This document shows positions 1 to 9,519 of a stretch of 64,000 bases of DNA, one piece after another. The DNA is taken from assembly GCA_008501735.1 (NCBI GenBank), contig QQUF01000028.1:1-64000 (forward strand), given 5' to 3'. The position numbers and the translations under genes were made by a program. The notes below the pieces were generated by a model that saw nothing but the letters and a program-made list of their open reading frames with translations, was not told where the DNA came from and made no database searches. Source of the DNA: Calditrichota bacterium (GTDB taxonomy: Bacteria > CLD3). Numbering within the stretch: the stretch's first letter is position 1; each line of letters opens with the position of its first letter.

Positions 1-303
1 TTAAAAAACAAACTATCCGAAATTGACCCTGTTTTAAATGACATTAGTTCAAAAACTTTAGAAAAAGCTCTTCATCAGTTTAATGTTTTAGGACAAAAGG
101 CTGGGAATTCTTACAAGCGGAAAAACGAAACAAGTGTTTCACAAGCAGAAAAAATTTCATCTGCAATTTACCCGAATTCAACTCCACAAGAAAGAGTTCT
201 TGGTTTACTCACTTTTTTAAACAAATACGGTTTGGATTTGACAGAAAGAATTGCTGAAGAATTAGACCTATTTTGCTTTGAGATGCAGGTTTTTGAAGTT
301 TAG
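1..303 (+). CDS. bshC: BshC, bacillithiol cysteine-adding enzyme (3' end only)
   Basis: Frame 1 is open from the window edge to a TAG at 301-303, giving the last 100 residues of a longer protein. The tail contains a run of charged helix (GQKAGNSYKRKNE) followed by AIYPNSTPQERVLGLL and NKYGLDL, and ends LFCFEMQVFEV. This resembles the C-terminal end of BshC, where a coiled-coil helix precedes a conserved FP-N-x-QER segment and the stop. BshC adds cysteine to glucosaminyl-malate in the last step of bacillithiol synthesis in the cytosol. The start and the catalytic part lie outside the window. The gene is convergent with the Wzi-like gene at 356. Family assignment rests on the tail only, so it is likely but not certain. 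Confidence 0.72.
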   Translation, partial: LKNKLSEIDPVLNDISSKTLEKALHQFNVLGQKAGNSYKRKNETSVSQAEKISSAIYPNSTPQERVLGLLTFLNKYGLDLTERIAEELDLFCFEMQVFEV

Positions 304-317
304 AGTTTTGTAGTGTA

Positions 318-348
318 GTGAGAGCCTGACTGAAAGTCAGAATCTCAC
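318..348. terminator. Hairpin between convergent genes
   Basis: A nested hairpin has outer arms GTGAGA (318-323) and TCTCAC (343-348) and inner arms CTGACT (326-331) and AGTCAG (335-340) around a GAA loop. It fills the short gap between bshC and the opposing Wzi-like gene. No long T-run follows on either strand, so it may act as a weak bidirectional terminator or be a small dispersed palindrome. Confidence 0.45.
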
Positions 349-355
349 AGAGAAA

Positions 356-1933
356 CTACCAATCAAGTTGAAGTTGCATTTTTAAAGATTGAAAAGTTGG
401 GTTTGAATTTTTGTTGAGTCGGTAATTTTTTACTTTTTGGAAATCGTAACTGACTAACAAAAATTGCTTGTAAAATGGCTGAAATTTAATTTCACTACTC
501 CAAGTCAAAGATTTTTCGACAGTGCCTTTTAGAAAATGTTTTGTCAAACCTGTTTCAGGCTGCTTGGGGAAATCAAGATTTCCTTCTCCGTGCCTTCTAA
601 ATTCAATATTAGTTTTGAAATCCCACTGCCAACTTGGTGTGTAAGAAATTTCGGTAAAGTAATAATCCGAGTTAGGTAACAGAAAAGAACCTAAACCATT
701 TGAAAAATGCCTGTAAGTATTCTCTGTTTCATCGCTTGTGTAAAGAAAAGGCTCAACCCTTGAGTACTCAAAGTTCCAAGTAAAATCACCAAAATAAAAA
801 TCGGTTCCAAGAATCACAGCCCATTTACTTCCCCAATGTTTGAATGGATTTTTTGTAAAAGTGAAATCGTCCCAAAACATTTCACCGTAGAATCTTTTGT
901 TCTTAAAACGATTAATTGTCAGATCAAAAGCCATTGTGTTGTTGTCTTTGTCGCCTGCATATTTTTCAGCTATCTGAAAGAAATTTATCGGAATTAAGTA
1001 TTGAGGTTCAAGTTGTCGGTTATCTCCTCTGTCAGAGTAAACGACTGTTTCAGCAAAACCAAAGTAGATTCCTTTGAAAACTTCAAAATCAATTTTGTGA
1101 CCGACGAAGTACTTTGCAGTTTCACCGTTTGCACTTGTTGTTGTAGAATCTCTATTGTTTCCGTGAAGAAATGCGTGAAAGTAATTGAAATTGATTCTTT
1201 CCCAAGACTTATCAATTCGGAAAAGGTCGTAATTTCCAGCGTTATTTGAAACTGTAAGTTGTGAATGTTTCCCGTTTCCATAAAGTAAGGCATTTTTCCC
1301 TGCTTCAAATCTTAGTGAAAATAAATCAAAAGCAATGTGTGCGTTACTTTCAGATTCAAAAACTTGTCCTTGATTAGCTGAAACAGCGATTCCAGAATTG
1401 AAATCGTCTCGCCCTGCTTGGTTAGTTCCCTTAACGAGAGCATTACTTGCGTCAGAATAGAAAGCGAGTTTATCGGCAATTTTTCCTCTGATTTCGCCAC
1501 GAACTCTTGTTTTGCTAATTTTTGCTGAAGAGTCGCCCTTCCAAAACTCAAGATTTTCTTCGAAAATTAAATCGCCAATGACGTAAGTTTTGTCAGATTC
1601 TGATTGCCAAATAAAAAGGTGATTGTCTTTTTTGGCAGACTTGAAAGGTTTTTGAAACCCTTTTGAGTCTAATTTTTCATCAAATTCATTTTTGTAAATT
1701 TCGAGAAGTTGCTTTTCAGAATTGGTCAAGCTTTTTAAGTCAATTTTTTGCAAACACTCAAAAATAAAATCTCTACTGTAAGGTTTGACTCTAAACGAAA
1801 CAGAATTAAGTAAACCTTTGCCTTCCATTTTGTCAAAGAATTCATAAATCGGGTGATTTAGTTTTGTCGAAACCGATTGAGCAAAAGTTGTGGAAGTTAT
1901 AAATAACAGTAAAATTACCTTTAAAATTTTCAT
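356..1933 (-). CDS. Wzi-like capsule assembly outer-membrane beta-barrel
   Basis: The 525-residue protein starts with a signal peptide (MKILKVILLLFITSTTFAQ). An N-terminal helical region of about 80 residues contains HPIYEFFDKMEGKGLL and KPYSRDF, an arrangement I associate with Wzi-family capsule assembly proteins of Bacteroidota-like bacteria. From about residue 110 to the end it alternates polar and aromatic residues in beta-strand fashion and finishes QLQLDW, with a terminal aromatic residue as expected for an outer-membrane barrel. E. coli Wzi is an outer-membrane lectin that anchors capsule. The start codon overlaps the stop of the upstream glycosyltransferase by four bases (ATGA), so the two are translationally coupled. 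This places it as the surface-attachment end of the polysaccharide locus. The family call is good; the sugar bound is unknown. Confidence 0.72.
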   Translation of the reverse strand: MKILKVILLLFITSTTFAQSVSTKLNHPIYEFFDKMEGKGLLNSVSFRVKPYSRDFIFECLQKIDLKSLTNSEKQLLEIYKNEFDEKLDSKGFQKPFKSAKKDNHLFIWQSESDKTYVIGDLIFEENLEFWKGDSSAKISKTRVRGEIRGKIADKLAFYSDASNALVKGTNQAGRDDFNSGIAVSANQGQVFESESNAHIAFDLFSLRFEAGKNALLYGNGKHSQLTVSNNAGNYDLFRIDKSWERINFNYFHAFLHGNNRDSTTTSANGETAKYFVGHKIDFEVFKGIYFGFAETVVYSDRGDNRQLEPQYLIPINFFQIAEKYAGDKDNNTMAFDLTINRFKNKRFYGEMFWDDFTFTKNPFKHWGSKWAVILGTDFYFGDFTWNFEYSRVEPFLYTSDETENTYRHFSNGLGSFLLPNSDYYFTEISYTPSWQWDFKTNIEFRRHGEGNLDFPKQPETGLTKHFLKGTVEKSLTWSSEIKFQPFYKQFLLVSYDFQKVKNYRLNKNSNPTFQSLKMQLQLDW

Positions 1934-3060
1934 TTACTTAAAAGCAGTTTTTTGAAGACATTAAGGGTTTTTGTGTTTACTATTTCTTTAGTATAATTTT
2001 GGAGAATCATTTTTCTACCAATTTTACCCATCTGATTTCTTAAAGCTGGATCTTTCAATAGTTTTTCAAGTGCAATTGCCAAAGATTTGGAGTCATTCCT
2101 TGGAACAAGAAAACCATTTTCTCCTTCAATTATAAAATCAGTACAACCTGGCATATCCGAAGCAACAATTGCTCTTGAAGATGAAGATGCTTCCAAAAGA
2201 TTCGTTGGAACACCTTCGTTGTACATAGTCGGCAGGGTAACAATGTGAGATTTTTGGTAAACTTTATTAATTTCAGCTTGAAATCCCCACCATTCTACAA
2301 GTCCTTCTTTTTCCCACATTCTTAAAGTTGACTCTGGAATACTTCCTGGATTACTTGGGTCAGGTTCTCCAGCAAGAACTGTTATAAAGTCATATTTTTG
2401 CTTTAAAATTTTTGTGGCATCAACTAAAACTCCAACTCCTTTTTCCCAAAGCATTCTCGAAGCCAACAAGATTATTGGTTTTCCTTTTGGTTCTTCTGTT
2501 GGAGCAAAAAGGTTTTCGTCAACCCCAACGCCTTTTATCAAAACGGTTTTTTCAGAAGAGGAAATGAGTTTTTCATCAATGAAATATTTTTGGTCATTTG
2601 CATTTTCGAAAATCAAATTACAATTTGGGTGATTCAAAGCAACTCTGTAGAGAATTTTAACAATCCCTCTCAAAAAATTTGCTTTTTTATCTTGTTCGGA
2701 AAAAACATAACCTCTTCCAGTTATTGAATTTACAACGGAATGAATTCCAACAATTCTTGCAGCCAAAGTTCCGTAAAGGCAGGATTTTATTGTATGATTG
2801 TGTACTAAATCAGGTTTTTCATTTTTGAAAATTTTAGCTAAGTTTTTAAGAGCGATTAACTCTGAAAATGGATTAGTGCTTTTGCGGTTCAATTCCCACT
2901 CAATCCACCTAAAACCTCTTTCGATAATTTTATCAACAAACTTTCCTTTTGGAGAAATGAAAACGACCTCGTAATTCTTTTCTCTCAAGAATTCGGCTAA
3001 AGAAATTCTAAAATTATAAAGGTACCAATCTGTATTAGCTGTTAAAAATATTTTTGTCAT
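1930..3060 (-). CDS. GT4-family glycosyltransferase
   Basis: A GT-B fold retaining glycosyltransferase of 376 residues. The N-terminal acceptor domain starts MTKIFLTANTDWYLYNFR and contains DLVHNHTIKSC. The C-terminal nucleotide-sugar domain shows ASRMLWEKGV and the EX7E motif in NEGVPTNLLEA. It resembles the PglA/WbnH-like GalNAc or hexose transferases that extend lipid-linked oligosaccharides at the cytoplasmic face. An in-frame TTG at 3069 would add three residues, but the ATG at 3060 begins the conserved first beta strand and is preferred. It sits between another glycosyltransferase (upstream, nearly overlapping) and the Wzi-like gene. Donor and acceptor cannot be read from sequence. Confidence 0.85.
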   Translation of the reverse strand: MTKIFLTANTDWYLYNFRISLAEFLREKNYEVVFISPKGKFVDKIIERGFRWIEWELNRKSTNPFSELIALKNLAKIFKNEKPDLVHNHTIKSCLYGTLAARIVGIHSVVNSITGRGYVFSEQDKKANFLRGIVKILYRVALNHPNCNLIFENANDQKYFIDEKLISSSEKTVLIKGVGVDENLFAPTEEPKGKPIILLASRMLWEKGVGVLVDATKILKQKYDFITVLAGEPDPSNPGSIPESTLRMWEKEGLVEWWGFQAEINKVYQKSHIVTLPTMYNEGVPTNLLEASSSSRAIVASDMPGCTDFIIEGENGFLVPRNDSKSLAIALEKLLKDPALRNQMGKIGRKMILQNYTKEIVNTKTLNVFKKLLLSK

Positions 3061-3065
3061 TCGAA

Positions 3066-4289
3066 TCAATTACCATTTTGTAAGTTCAAAATTAAGGTTT
3101 TCCATTTTTCTGTCATCTTTGTAATATCAAAATCCATTGCTCTTGTCAAACCTTTTTTAGAATAACTTTCTCTTAAAGTCTTGTCATTTAAAATTTTTTT
3201 AAGCCCTTCTGTAAATTTAGCTTCTGATGGACTTGGTTCCAAATTTTCAAAATTAATTTCACCTTCAAAAATAGGAGTTAAAATTCCAAATTCTGCAAAT
3301 TCCAAATTTTCGGTCTGTTTACTAAAATCTGTTTTAGGAGCCAAAATTTCCCTCGGTCCTGAAAAACAGTCAACAGAAACAATTGGAGTTCCACAAGCCA
3401 TTGCCTCAACTATTACATTTCCAAACCCTTCTGAAATAGAAGAGAAAGCTAACAAACTTGCCTTCCGATAGAAAGCAAATGGATTTTTTTGAAAGCCCAA
3501 AAAATAAATATCGTAATCGTCGGTAAGTTTTAACCCTCTTTTAAAAACTTTAAGATTTAAGTTTTTACAGAATTCAACTAAGCTTTTATGGAGACTTCCG
3601 TCACCGAGTATCAATAATTTTACATTTTCCTGCTTTTCTTTAAGAAGAGCAAAAGACTTTAATAAATGGTAATGCCCTTTAACTTTCTCTAATCTTCCAG
3701 TGCTAATAATTGTTGGATATTTAAATAGGTTTGTAGTATCCTTGTCCAAAATATGAAACGAATCTTCTATAATTCTTTTCATATCAAAGAAATTATAGAT
3801 TACTGTTAATTTTTTATCATTAATTCCTACATAATTTCTTTTGAATATCCTTTTACCATTTTCGGAATTAAAAACTAGGTAATCAAAATTAGAAAATAAG
3901 AGTCTATTAAATTTTGCAAAAATGGAGTGACTGTAAATATCTAAACTGCTATGCAGCCATAGAATTTTTTTGTGTCTTGTAAAAATGCTACTAAAAATAT
4001 TTACAATATCGCTTCTGTGTAAAGAGCTAATCACAATATCATTTTTAGAAAAAACTTTAGTTAATTTTAGAGTTATCAAAAGAAGAATTAGATATTTAGA
4101 AAGAACCGAGTCTTTTTCTTTTATTGAGGAGAGAATTAAAATTTTTTCTTTTAATAAATTTTTATACGAAATATCTTTTTCAATTATCAAAACTTTTTCT
4201 ATTTCAACTGCATTTGCTAATTCAATATTTAGTTTTTCAGCTCCACCACCAAATAGCGAGTTAATAATTAGGAATATTGATTTTTTCAA
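3066..4289 (-). CDS. GT4-family glycosyltransferase
   Basis: This glycosyltransferase of about 407 residues has the typical N-terminal NSLFGGGAEKLNIELA loop. Its second Rossmann domain carries STGRLEKVKGHYHLLKSF and the EX7E motif SEGFGNVIVEAMACG. There is no ATG near the start. Two in-frame TTG codons, at 4301 and 4289, are possible, and I chose 4289 because it gives the compact start MKKSIFLIINSLFGG that matches the first beta strand of the family. Neither has a strong ribosome site. It is the first gene of the leftward arm of the polysaccharide locus and diverges from the ligase at 4380 across about 90 bases. It is likely to add one sugar to the lipid-linked repeat unit. Confidence 0.83.
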   Translation of the reverse strand: MKKSIFLIINSLFGGGAEKLNIELANAVEIEKVLIIEKDISYKNLLKEKILILSSIKEKDSVLSKYLILLLITLKLTKVFSKNDIVISSLHRSDIVNIFSSIFTRHKKILWLHSSLDIYSHSIFAKFNRLLFSNFDYLVFNSENGKRIFKRNYVGINDKKLTVIYNFFDMKRIIEDSFHILDKDTTNLFKYPTIISTGRLEKVKGHYHLLKSFALLKEKQENVKLLILGDGSLHKSLVEFCKNLNLKVFKRGLKLTDDYDIYFLGFQKNPFAFYRKASLLAFSSISEGFGNVIVEAMACGTPIVSVDCFSGPREILAPKTDFSKQTENLEFAEFGILTPIFEGEINFENLEPSPSEAKFTEGLKKILNDKTLRESYSKKGLTRAMDFDITKMTEKWKTLILNLQNGN

Positions 4290-4379
4290 AGTGATTATCA
4301 ATTTAATTAAGTAACTTTGTAAAATAAAAAACTTAGATGTATTTTTGTAAAAAAACTTGAAATCTTTTTGAAATTATAA

Positions 4380-5699
4380 ATGATGCAAACTATAATTTTT
4401 AGTAAATTTATTTTCCCCATAATTGCTTTTTCTAGTCGAATAAAATTAATTCATTTTTTATTTATTTTAATTTTCATTTCCCCTTTCTCTGAAGGAGTTG
4501 CAAATGATAGTGTTGATATTGGAAGAGCTTTATTGTGGAACTTATTAGGCTGGAGTTCTTTGTTAGTTACAATAACATTAGGTATGAATAAAATTAGATT
4601 TTCTCATCAAGAAAAGTATATTTATTTACTAATAATTTTCCATTTAATTACAATTTATACAAGTAAGTTTCTTACTCCTGTTTTTGGAGACCAAAGAGGG
4701 CTTTCAGATATGACTTTACTAATTCCAGTAAATGTAATTTCTTGTGGTTTAATGGTGTATTACATAAAGGATAAAAGGAAATTAGAACTTTTCGTAAATA
4801 CCCTTGTTACCTTCTTTGTCTTACTAACTATTTTTCATTTCATAATTTGGATATTTGGAATTAATGCTCTTTGGAAAGATAATGCTAGATTTAGTGGTAT
4901 TTTTTGGGACCCAAATATTCACGTAAGGAATGTTTCTATTTTTTTGGCTTTCCTTTTTCTATATAAAATCAAAAATGTAAAATCTCTTATTCAAAAATCA
5001 ATTCTAATTTCTGTATCAATTATGGGTCTTATTTTATCAAATTTTTCCTACTCAAGAAGTGGTGCAGTTTGCTTAGTCGTTGCGATTCTTTGGGCGAGTT
5101 GGAAGAATTTTTCTAAAAAACATTTCACTTGGATATTAGTTGTCGTTAGTATCTTAGGCACCTTGTTTTTGGCATCAACTATCGAAAATAGATTTAAAAA
5201 AGATTCGTTTGTAAAAGGAAGTAAAGTAATTGACTTCTCAACTTTACAAAGAGTCTTAATGATTGACTCAGCTTTTAGAATTCTCGAAGAGCATTGGTTA
5301 CTGGGAGTTGGGTTTGGAAATTTCGACAATAATTATTTAAAACATTACCATTCTCCCTTAGCAAAACCATTCTTAAAAGGGAAAATCGTTGTTACATCAA
5401 TTCACACTTGGTTTCTCAAAATTTGGACTGAACAAGGTCTGCTTGGCTTACTTTCAATAATTGGGTTTACTTTTCTAATCTTGAAAAGGCTTTGGCATAT
5501 CTCAACAAAGGCACGAGATGAAAAACTCGTACAAATTACAAATTGTGTAATTCTAGGATTATTTATGTTCTATTTCTTTGGAATTACTTACCACACATTC
5601 ATTTACGAACATTTCTATTGGGTGATTTTAGGATTTGCCCTTTGTGTAATACGAATTTATTCACAAGAAGAAGAGTCTTTAAATCAAAGTGTCGTCTAA
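4380..5699 (+). CDS. O-antigen ligase / polymerase family membrane protein
   Basis: A 439-residue protein with about ten to twelve hydrophobic segments. The central segment NFSYSRSGAVCLVVAILWAS and the later HTWFLKIWTEQGLLGLLS, preceded by a soluble loop with LLGVGFGNFDNNYLKHYH, are typical of the Wzy_C/O-antigen ligase family. Members either polymerise repeat units or join polysaccharide to a carrier on the periplasmic side of the inner membrane. It opens the rightward arm and overlaps the following flippase gene by 11 bases, so both act on the same glycan. No recognisable Shine-Dalgarno precedes the ATGATG start; either ATG could be used. Polymerase and ligase cannot be told apart here. Confidence 0.8.
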   Translation: MMQTIIFSKFIFPIIAFSSRIKLIHFLFILIFISPFSEGVANDSVDIGRALLWNLLGWSSLLVTITLGMNKIRFSHQEKYIYLLIIFHLITIYTSKFLTPVFGDQRGLSDMTLLIPVNVISCGLMVYYIKDKRKLELFVNTLVTFFVLLTIFHFIIWIFGINALWKDNARFSGIFWDPNIHVRNVSIFLAFLFLYKIKNVKSLIQKSILISVSIMGLILSNFSYSRSGAVCLVVAILWASWKNFSKKHFTWILVVVSILGTLFLASTIENRFKKDSFVKGSKVIDFSTLQRVLMIDSAFRILEEHWLLGVGFGNFDNNYLKHYHSPLAKPFLKGKIVVTSIHTWFLKIWTEQGLLGLLSIIGFTFLILKRLWHISTKARDEKLVQITNCVILGLFMFYFFGITYHTFIYEHFYWVILGFALCVIRIYSQEEESLNQSVV

Positions 5700-7248
5700 T
5701 AGTATTGCTAAATCTACGGGAATAGTTCTCATATTTACTGTTTTTGCAAGAGCATTAGGTTTTGGAAGAGATATTTTATTGACTTCAAAACTTGGGGTTC
5801 TTCCAATTGCAGATGTTTATTCAATTGCTTTTGCAATTCCACCTGTTCTCTTAGCATTTATGGGTATTTCGACATTAAGTGGAACTGTTACTTCTACTTT
5901 TGCTGAACTAATCGAAGCAAAAAACTATGAAAAATTATCTATAACCTTTTCTTCTTTGTTAAACACAATAATTATTTATAGCATTTTTATTTGTTTTTGT
6001 GTTTCATTTTTTCCTTCAATTTTATCAAAAGCCTTTGCTTCAGGATTTGACACAGAGAAATCAAATTTATTAACAAATATCATTTTATTAATTTTAATCC
6101 TTGTCTTTGTAAATGGAATTTCACTTTATCTAAATGCTGTTCTCGTCTCACTGAAAAAATTTTCTGTAACTTCATTCCCTCTTGTAATTCCAAATATCTT
6201 GGTTTGCATTGCTCTTCTAATTTTCCCTTTAAATGAAGAAATCTTAACTAATCTAATTTTAGCAAATATCTTAGGTTTCTTTATTTACATACTATTTTTT
6301 CAGATGCCTCAAATCTTCAAAAGTGGGATTAAATATAAATTTGCTTTGGACATTCAAGACCCAAACATAAAAAAAATTTTGAAACTTACCTTTCCTCTTC
6401 TTTTTACAATGGGCTCAGTTCAGTTAGCGTTAATGGTTGACAAAGTCATTGCTTCCTACTTTGAAGATGGTGCAGTAACTGCTTTACGCGTTTCAGCCAC
6501 AACCACAAAAATGTTTTATAACCTTCTTATTCTACCTTTGTTCGGAGTTTTCCTTTCCTACTGGTCTGAATTTTCTGCAAAAAAAGATTGGAAAGGACTT
6601 GAAAAAAGTTTCTTTGAAATTTCTGAAATGCTAATTTTCGTAGCTTGTTTAATTGCAATTACTTTTATTGCAAGCCGAAATGAGATTTTAAGTGTTCTTT
6701 ACGAAAGAGGGAACTTTGACAAACAAGCAGTATTTTTAACCTCAAAACCTATGATTTATTATTCTTTTGAAATGATTTTCAACTGTGTTTACTTGCTTTA
6801 CAATTATCTTTTTCTTGCAGTCCAAAAGAATAAAATATTAGGGGTTGCAGGCACAGTTGCGTTTTTACTAAATATTGTATTAAGCTTTGCAATTTCAAGA
6901 TTTATGGGTTTTGAAGGAATAGCTCTTGCAACCGCTATCACTTCTTTAATTTATTCTTTTATCTTGTTCAGAACTTCTAAAGGGATTTTGCCAAATGCTT
7001 TTAAAGGATTTATTAATTCTTCAAAAGTAATTCTTTTAGGCTTAGGAGTTGGAATTTTTGCTTCTTGGGTTGCAACACAAGATTTTCAAATTATACATTT
7101 CGAAATAAATTTATTCAACTCTATTTTTGCTGGGATTTTAAAAACCGTTTTAATAGTTTCAGTTTTCTTTGTCCTTACTTACCTTTTTAAGGTTAGTAAA
7201 GTCAACACTGTTTACCAATTTATTAGACAAAAACTATTTGCAAAATGA
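5689..7248 (+). CDS. MurJ/MviN-like lipid-linked glycan flippase
   Basis: A 519-residue polytopic protein with about fourteen membrane segments. It begins KSTGIVLIFTVFARALGFGRDILLTSKLG, matching the R-x-LGF-x-RD opening of the MurJ/MviN branch of the MOP exporters; FAIPPVLLAFMG then corresponds to the RIPN region. MurJ flips lipid II, while relatives inside polysaccharide loci flip other undecaprenyl-linked units. The gene starts with GTG inside the 3' end of the ligase gene and ends in a four-base ATGA overlap with the next glycosyltransferase. That tight packing suggests it serves this locus as a Wzx-like flippase, although it could be the cell's MurJ. Confidence 0.78.
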   Translation: MSSNSIAKSTGIVLIFTVFARALGFGRDILLTSKLGVLPIADVYSIAFAIPPVLLAFMGISTLSGTVTSTFAELIEAKNYEKLSITFSSLLNTIIIYSIFICFCVSFFPSILSKAFASGFDTEKSNLLTNIILLILILVFVNGISLYLNAVLVSLKKFSVTSFPLVIPNILVCIALLIFPLNEEILTNLILANILGFFIYILFFQMPQIFKSGIKYKFALDIQDPNIKKILKLTFPLLFTMGSVQLALMVDKVIASYFEDGAVTALRVSATTTKMFYNLLILPLFGVFLSYWSEFSAKKDWKGLEKSFFEISEMLIFVACLIAITFIASRNEILSVLYERGNFDKQAVFLTSKPMIYYSFEMIFNCVYLLYNYLFLAVQKNKILGVAGTVAFLLNIVLSFAISRFMGFEGIALATAITSLIYSFILFRTSKGILPNAFKGFINSSKVILLGLGVGIFASWVATQDFQIIHFEINLFNSIFAGILKTVLIVSVFFVLTYLFKVSKVNTVYQFIRQKLFAK

Positions 7249-8378
7249 TTAAAATTTTACACATAATTCCAGGCTTAAATCGTGGAGGAGCTGAAACTCT
7301 TTTACTTAATTTTATTTCAAATTCTTCAAAAGAATTTGAACACAAAGTTTGGTATTTTGAAACGGATAAAGAACAGGAATTAGTTACCGAACTCGAATCA
7401 AAAGGTATTGAAGTAATAAATCTTACAACTTTTAAAAATTGGTTCAACTTTAGCGATTTACCCAAAGTAGTAAGTAAAATTAAAAAGATTAATCCTGACA
7501 TTGTTCACCTTCACGTAACATACTTTTGGAAAATGAGTTACGCATTAGCTTCAAAACTTGCAGAAAAAAAAGTTGTTATAACCTTGCATTACTTACCTCA
7601 TACTTTAGGGAAAATAAAAACGCCGATTCTTAAAATATTTGAACGGCTAACCAACTCTTTAGCTGATAAATTTGTAGCAATTTCTACTGAAGTAAAAAAT
7701 GAGCGGAAAAAACTTTTTAAAACCCCCGAAGATAAAATCAAGGTTATCTTCAATGGAATTGATTTTTCCAAACTTAAAATCACTCGAAATTCAGATGAGG
7801 TTTTAAAAGAACTCAAAGTTACAAAAAATGATTTTATAATTGGAACTGTTGGAAATGTTCGTTGGGAAAAAGGAACTGAATTTTTAGTTGAGGTCGCAAA
7901 CCTGTTAAGTAAAGAAATAGAGAATTTTAAAATCATTGTTGTTGGAGCGTTTGGAGGAAACCCTTACTCAAATGAAATCTCAGAAAAGATTCAAAATTAT
8001 TCTTTAAAAGAAAAATTTATTTTTGTTGGGAAAAAATTAGATGTTGCAAACTACATAAATTGTTTTGACACTTTCGTTTTACCTTCAAAAAGTGAGGGTT
8101 TCGGATTAGCTTTAGTAGAAGCAATGTATTTGGGCAAACCTTCAGTTGCTTTTAAAATTGGCGGAGTAAGCGACATAATTTTATCTGAAAGATTTGGACT
8201 TTTAGCAAAGCCTGAGAATTCTTTAGAACTTGCCGAACAACTTTTAAAATTAATAAAAATGGATTCTCAACAAAGAATGGAAATTGGAAAACACGGCAAA
8301 GAATTTGTGAATGAAAATTTTGGAATTAAAACTCTTGTTACCAAATATGAATCTCTTTATTCAGAGTTAATAGGTTAA
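7245..8378 (+). CDS. GT4-family glycosyltransferase
   Basis: A 377-residue GT-B enzyme. It starts MIKILHIIPGLNRGGAETLLLNF, the acceptor-domain glycine loop of GT4 enzymes, and has NPDIVHLHVTYFWKMSY in the first domain. In the donor domain IGTVGNVRWEKGTEFLVE and the EX7E motif SEGFGLALVEAMYLGKP are clear. It overlaps the flippase gene by four bases and is followed after four bases by another glycosyltransferase, so it belongs to the rightward polysaccharide operon. It probably transfers a hexose or N-acetylhexosamine in the cytoplasm to the lipid-linked intermediate. Confidence 0.87.
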   Translation: MIKILHIIPGLNRGGAETLLLNFISNSSKEFEHKVWYFETDKEQELVTELESKGIEVINLTTFKNWFNFSDLPKVVSKIKKINPDIVHLHVTYFWKMSYALASKLAEKKVVITLHYLPHTLGKIKTPILKIFERLTNSLADKFVAISTEVKNERKKLFKTPEDKIKVIFNGIDFSKLKITRNSDEVLKELKVTKNDFIIGTVGNVRWEKGTEFLVEVANLLSKEIENFKIIVVGAFGGNPYSNEISEKIQNYSLKEKFIFVGKKLDVANYINCFDTFVLPSKSEGFGLALVEAMYLGKPSVAFKIGGVSDIILSERFGLLAKPENSLELAEQLLKLIKMDSQQRMEIGKHGKEFVNENFGIKTLVTKYESLYSELIG

Positions 8379-8382
8379 AGTT

Positions 8383-9516
8383 TTGAAGAAGAAAATTATA
8401 TTTTTTATGGATACAATGAATACAGGTGGCTCTGAAAGACAAGTTGCTTCAACCATTTTAGAAATCCGTAAAATTACAAAAGAATTCGAGTTTAAAGTTT
8501 GTGTTTTAAGAAATGTAGATAACTTCAAATGGTATTTTGAAGAAAACAATATCCCTATAGATTTTCTAAATTTAGAAATTAAATCGAATCCAATTTCAAA
8601 GTTTTTAAAGGTTCTAAACTATTTTAGAAGAGAAAAACCGTATTTAGTTCAGGCGAATCAAACTGAAACTATTTTCTTTTTAGGCTTAACCAAATATTTT
8701 TTTAAGGCAAAAGGAATTATTGCTTCAATTTTAATCCACGAGCTTTGGAAAATGCGTAAAGAACTAAAAGTTCTATTAGCTAAAATACCTTGTAAAATTG
8801 CTTTTAGGAATTATGACTCTGTGGTTTGTGTTGCAAATTCAGTTAAAAACTTTGAAGCCAAAGCTAACTTTCACAATCCGTCAAAACTCACTGTAATTCA
8901 CAATGGAATTATTCTTTCAGATTATGAAAACTTAAAACCGACATCAGATTTGCGTAAAGAATTAGGAATTCCACCCGAAACGAAACTAATCTTAAATGTT
9001 GGAAGACTTGACGAAAAAAAAGGTCTTCGATTTCTTGTTGAGGCAATGCCACAGATTTTAAATCAATTTCCGAAGACAAAATTGCTACTTGTCGGTGACG
9101 GAGATTTTAGAACTGAGCTTGAAGCAAGAATTAAAAGGTTAAAACTCGAAGATTCTGTCTTACTTTTAGGACTAAAGAAAGTTAATGAAGTGCAAAACAT
9201 TTACCAAAATTCTGATATTTTTGTGTTCCCAACTTTAACCGAAGCTCTTTCAAATGTTCTACTTGAATCAATGGTTAACGGGCTTCCTGTAATTGCTACG
9301 AATACTGGTGGAAATCCTGAAGTTATCGAAAATGGCAAATCGGGAATTCTAATTCCATTGGAGAACTCAAAGGCAATTGCAGACAATGTTTGTGATTTGC
9401 TTTCAAATCCCCAAAAAATGAAAATACTTTCACAAAGTGCTTCAAAACGAGTCAGAGAAAACTTTTCTTTTAACAAAACAGTTAACGAATATTTAAAACT
9501 TTATAAATCTTTTTAA
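8383..9516 (+). CDS. GT4-family glycosyltransferase
   Basis: A 377-residue glycosyltransferase starting at TTG (KKKIIFFMDTMNTGGSERQV). The TTG is kept because an internal ATG at codon 9 would remove the first beta strand; AGG lies a few bases upstream. The donor-binding half has LNVGRLDEKKGLRFLVEAMP and the EX7E motif TEALSNVLLESMVNGLP, in which the usual EGFG is EALS. The first domain contains an NQTET stretch in the position where several lipid-carrier glycosyltransferases have a HxH or NxT loop. It lies four bases after the preceding glycosyltransferase and four before the epimerase. Substrate unknown. Confidence 0.85.
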   Translation: MKKKIIFFMDTMNTGGSERQVASTILEIRKITKEFEFKVCVLRNVDNFKWYFEENNIPIDFLNLEIKSNPISKFLKVLNYFRREKPYLVQANQTETIFFLGLTKYFFKAKGIIASILIHELWKMRKELKVLLAKIPCKIAFRNYDSVVCVANSVKNFEAKANFHNPSKLTVIHNGIILSDYENLKPTSDLRKELGIPPETKLILNVGRLDEKKGLRFLVEAMPQILNQFPKTKLLLVGDGDFRTELEARIKRLKLEDSVLLLGLKKVNEVQNIYQNSDIFVFPTLTEALSNVLLESMVNGLPVIATNTGGNPEVIENGKSGILIPLENSKAIADNVCDLLSNPQKMKILSQSASKRVRENFSFNKTVNEYLKLYKSF

Positions 9517-9519
9517 AGA

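Noticed and set aside
994-1551. Several 60-100 codon ORFs inside the Wzi-like gene
   Set aside because: They lie within a well-supported gene in other frames and have no conserved motifs.
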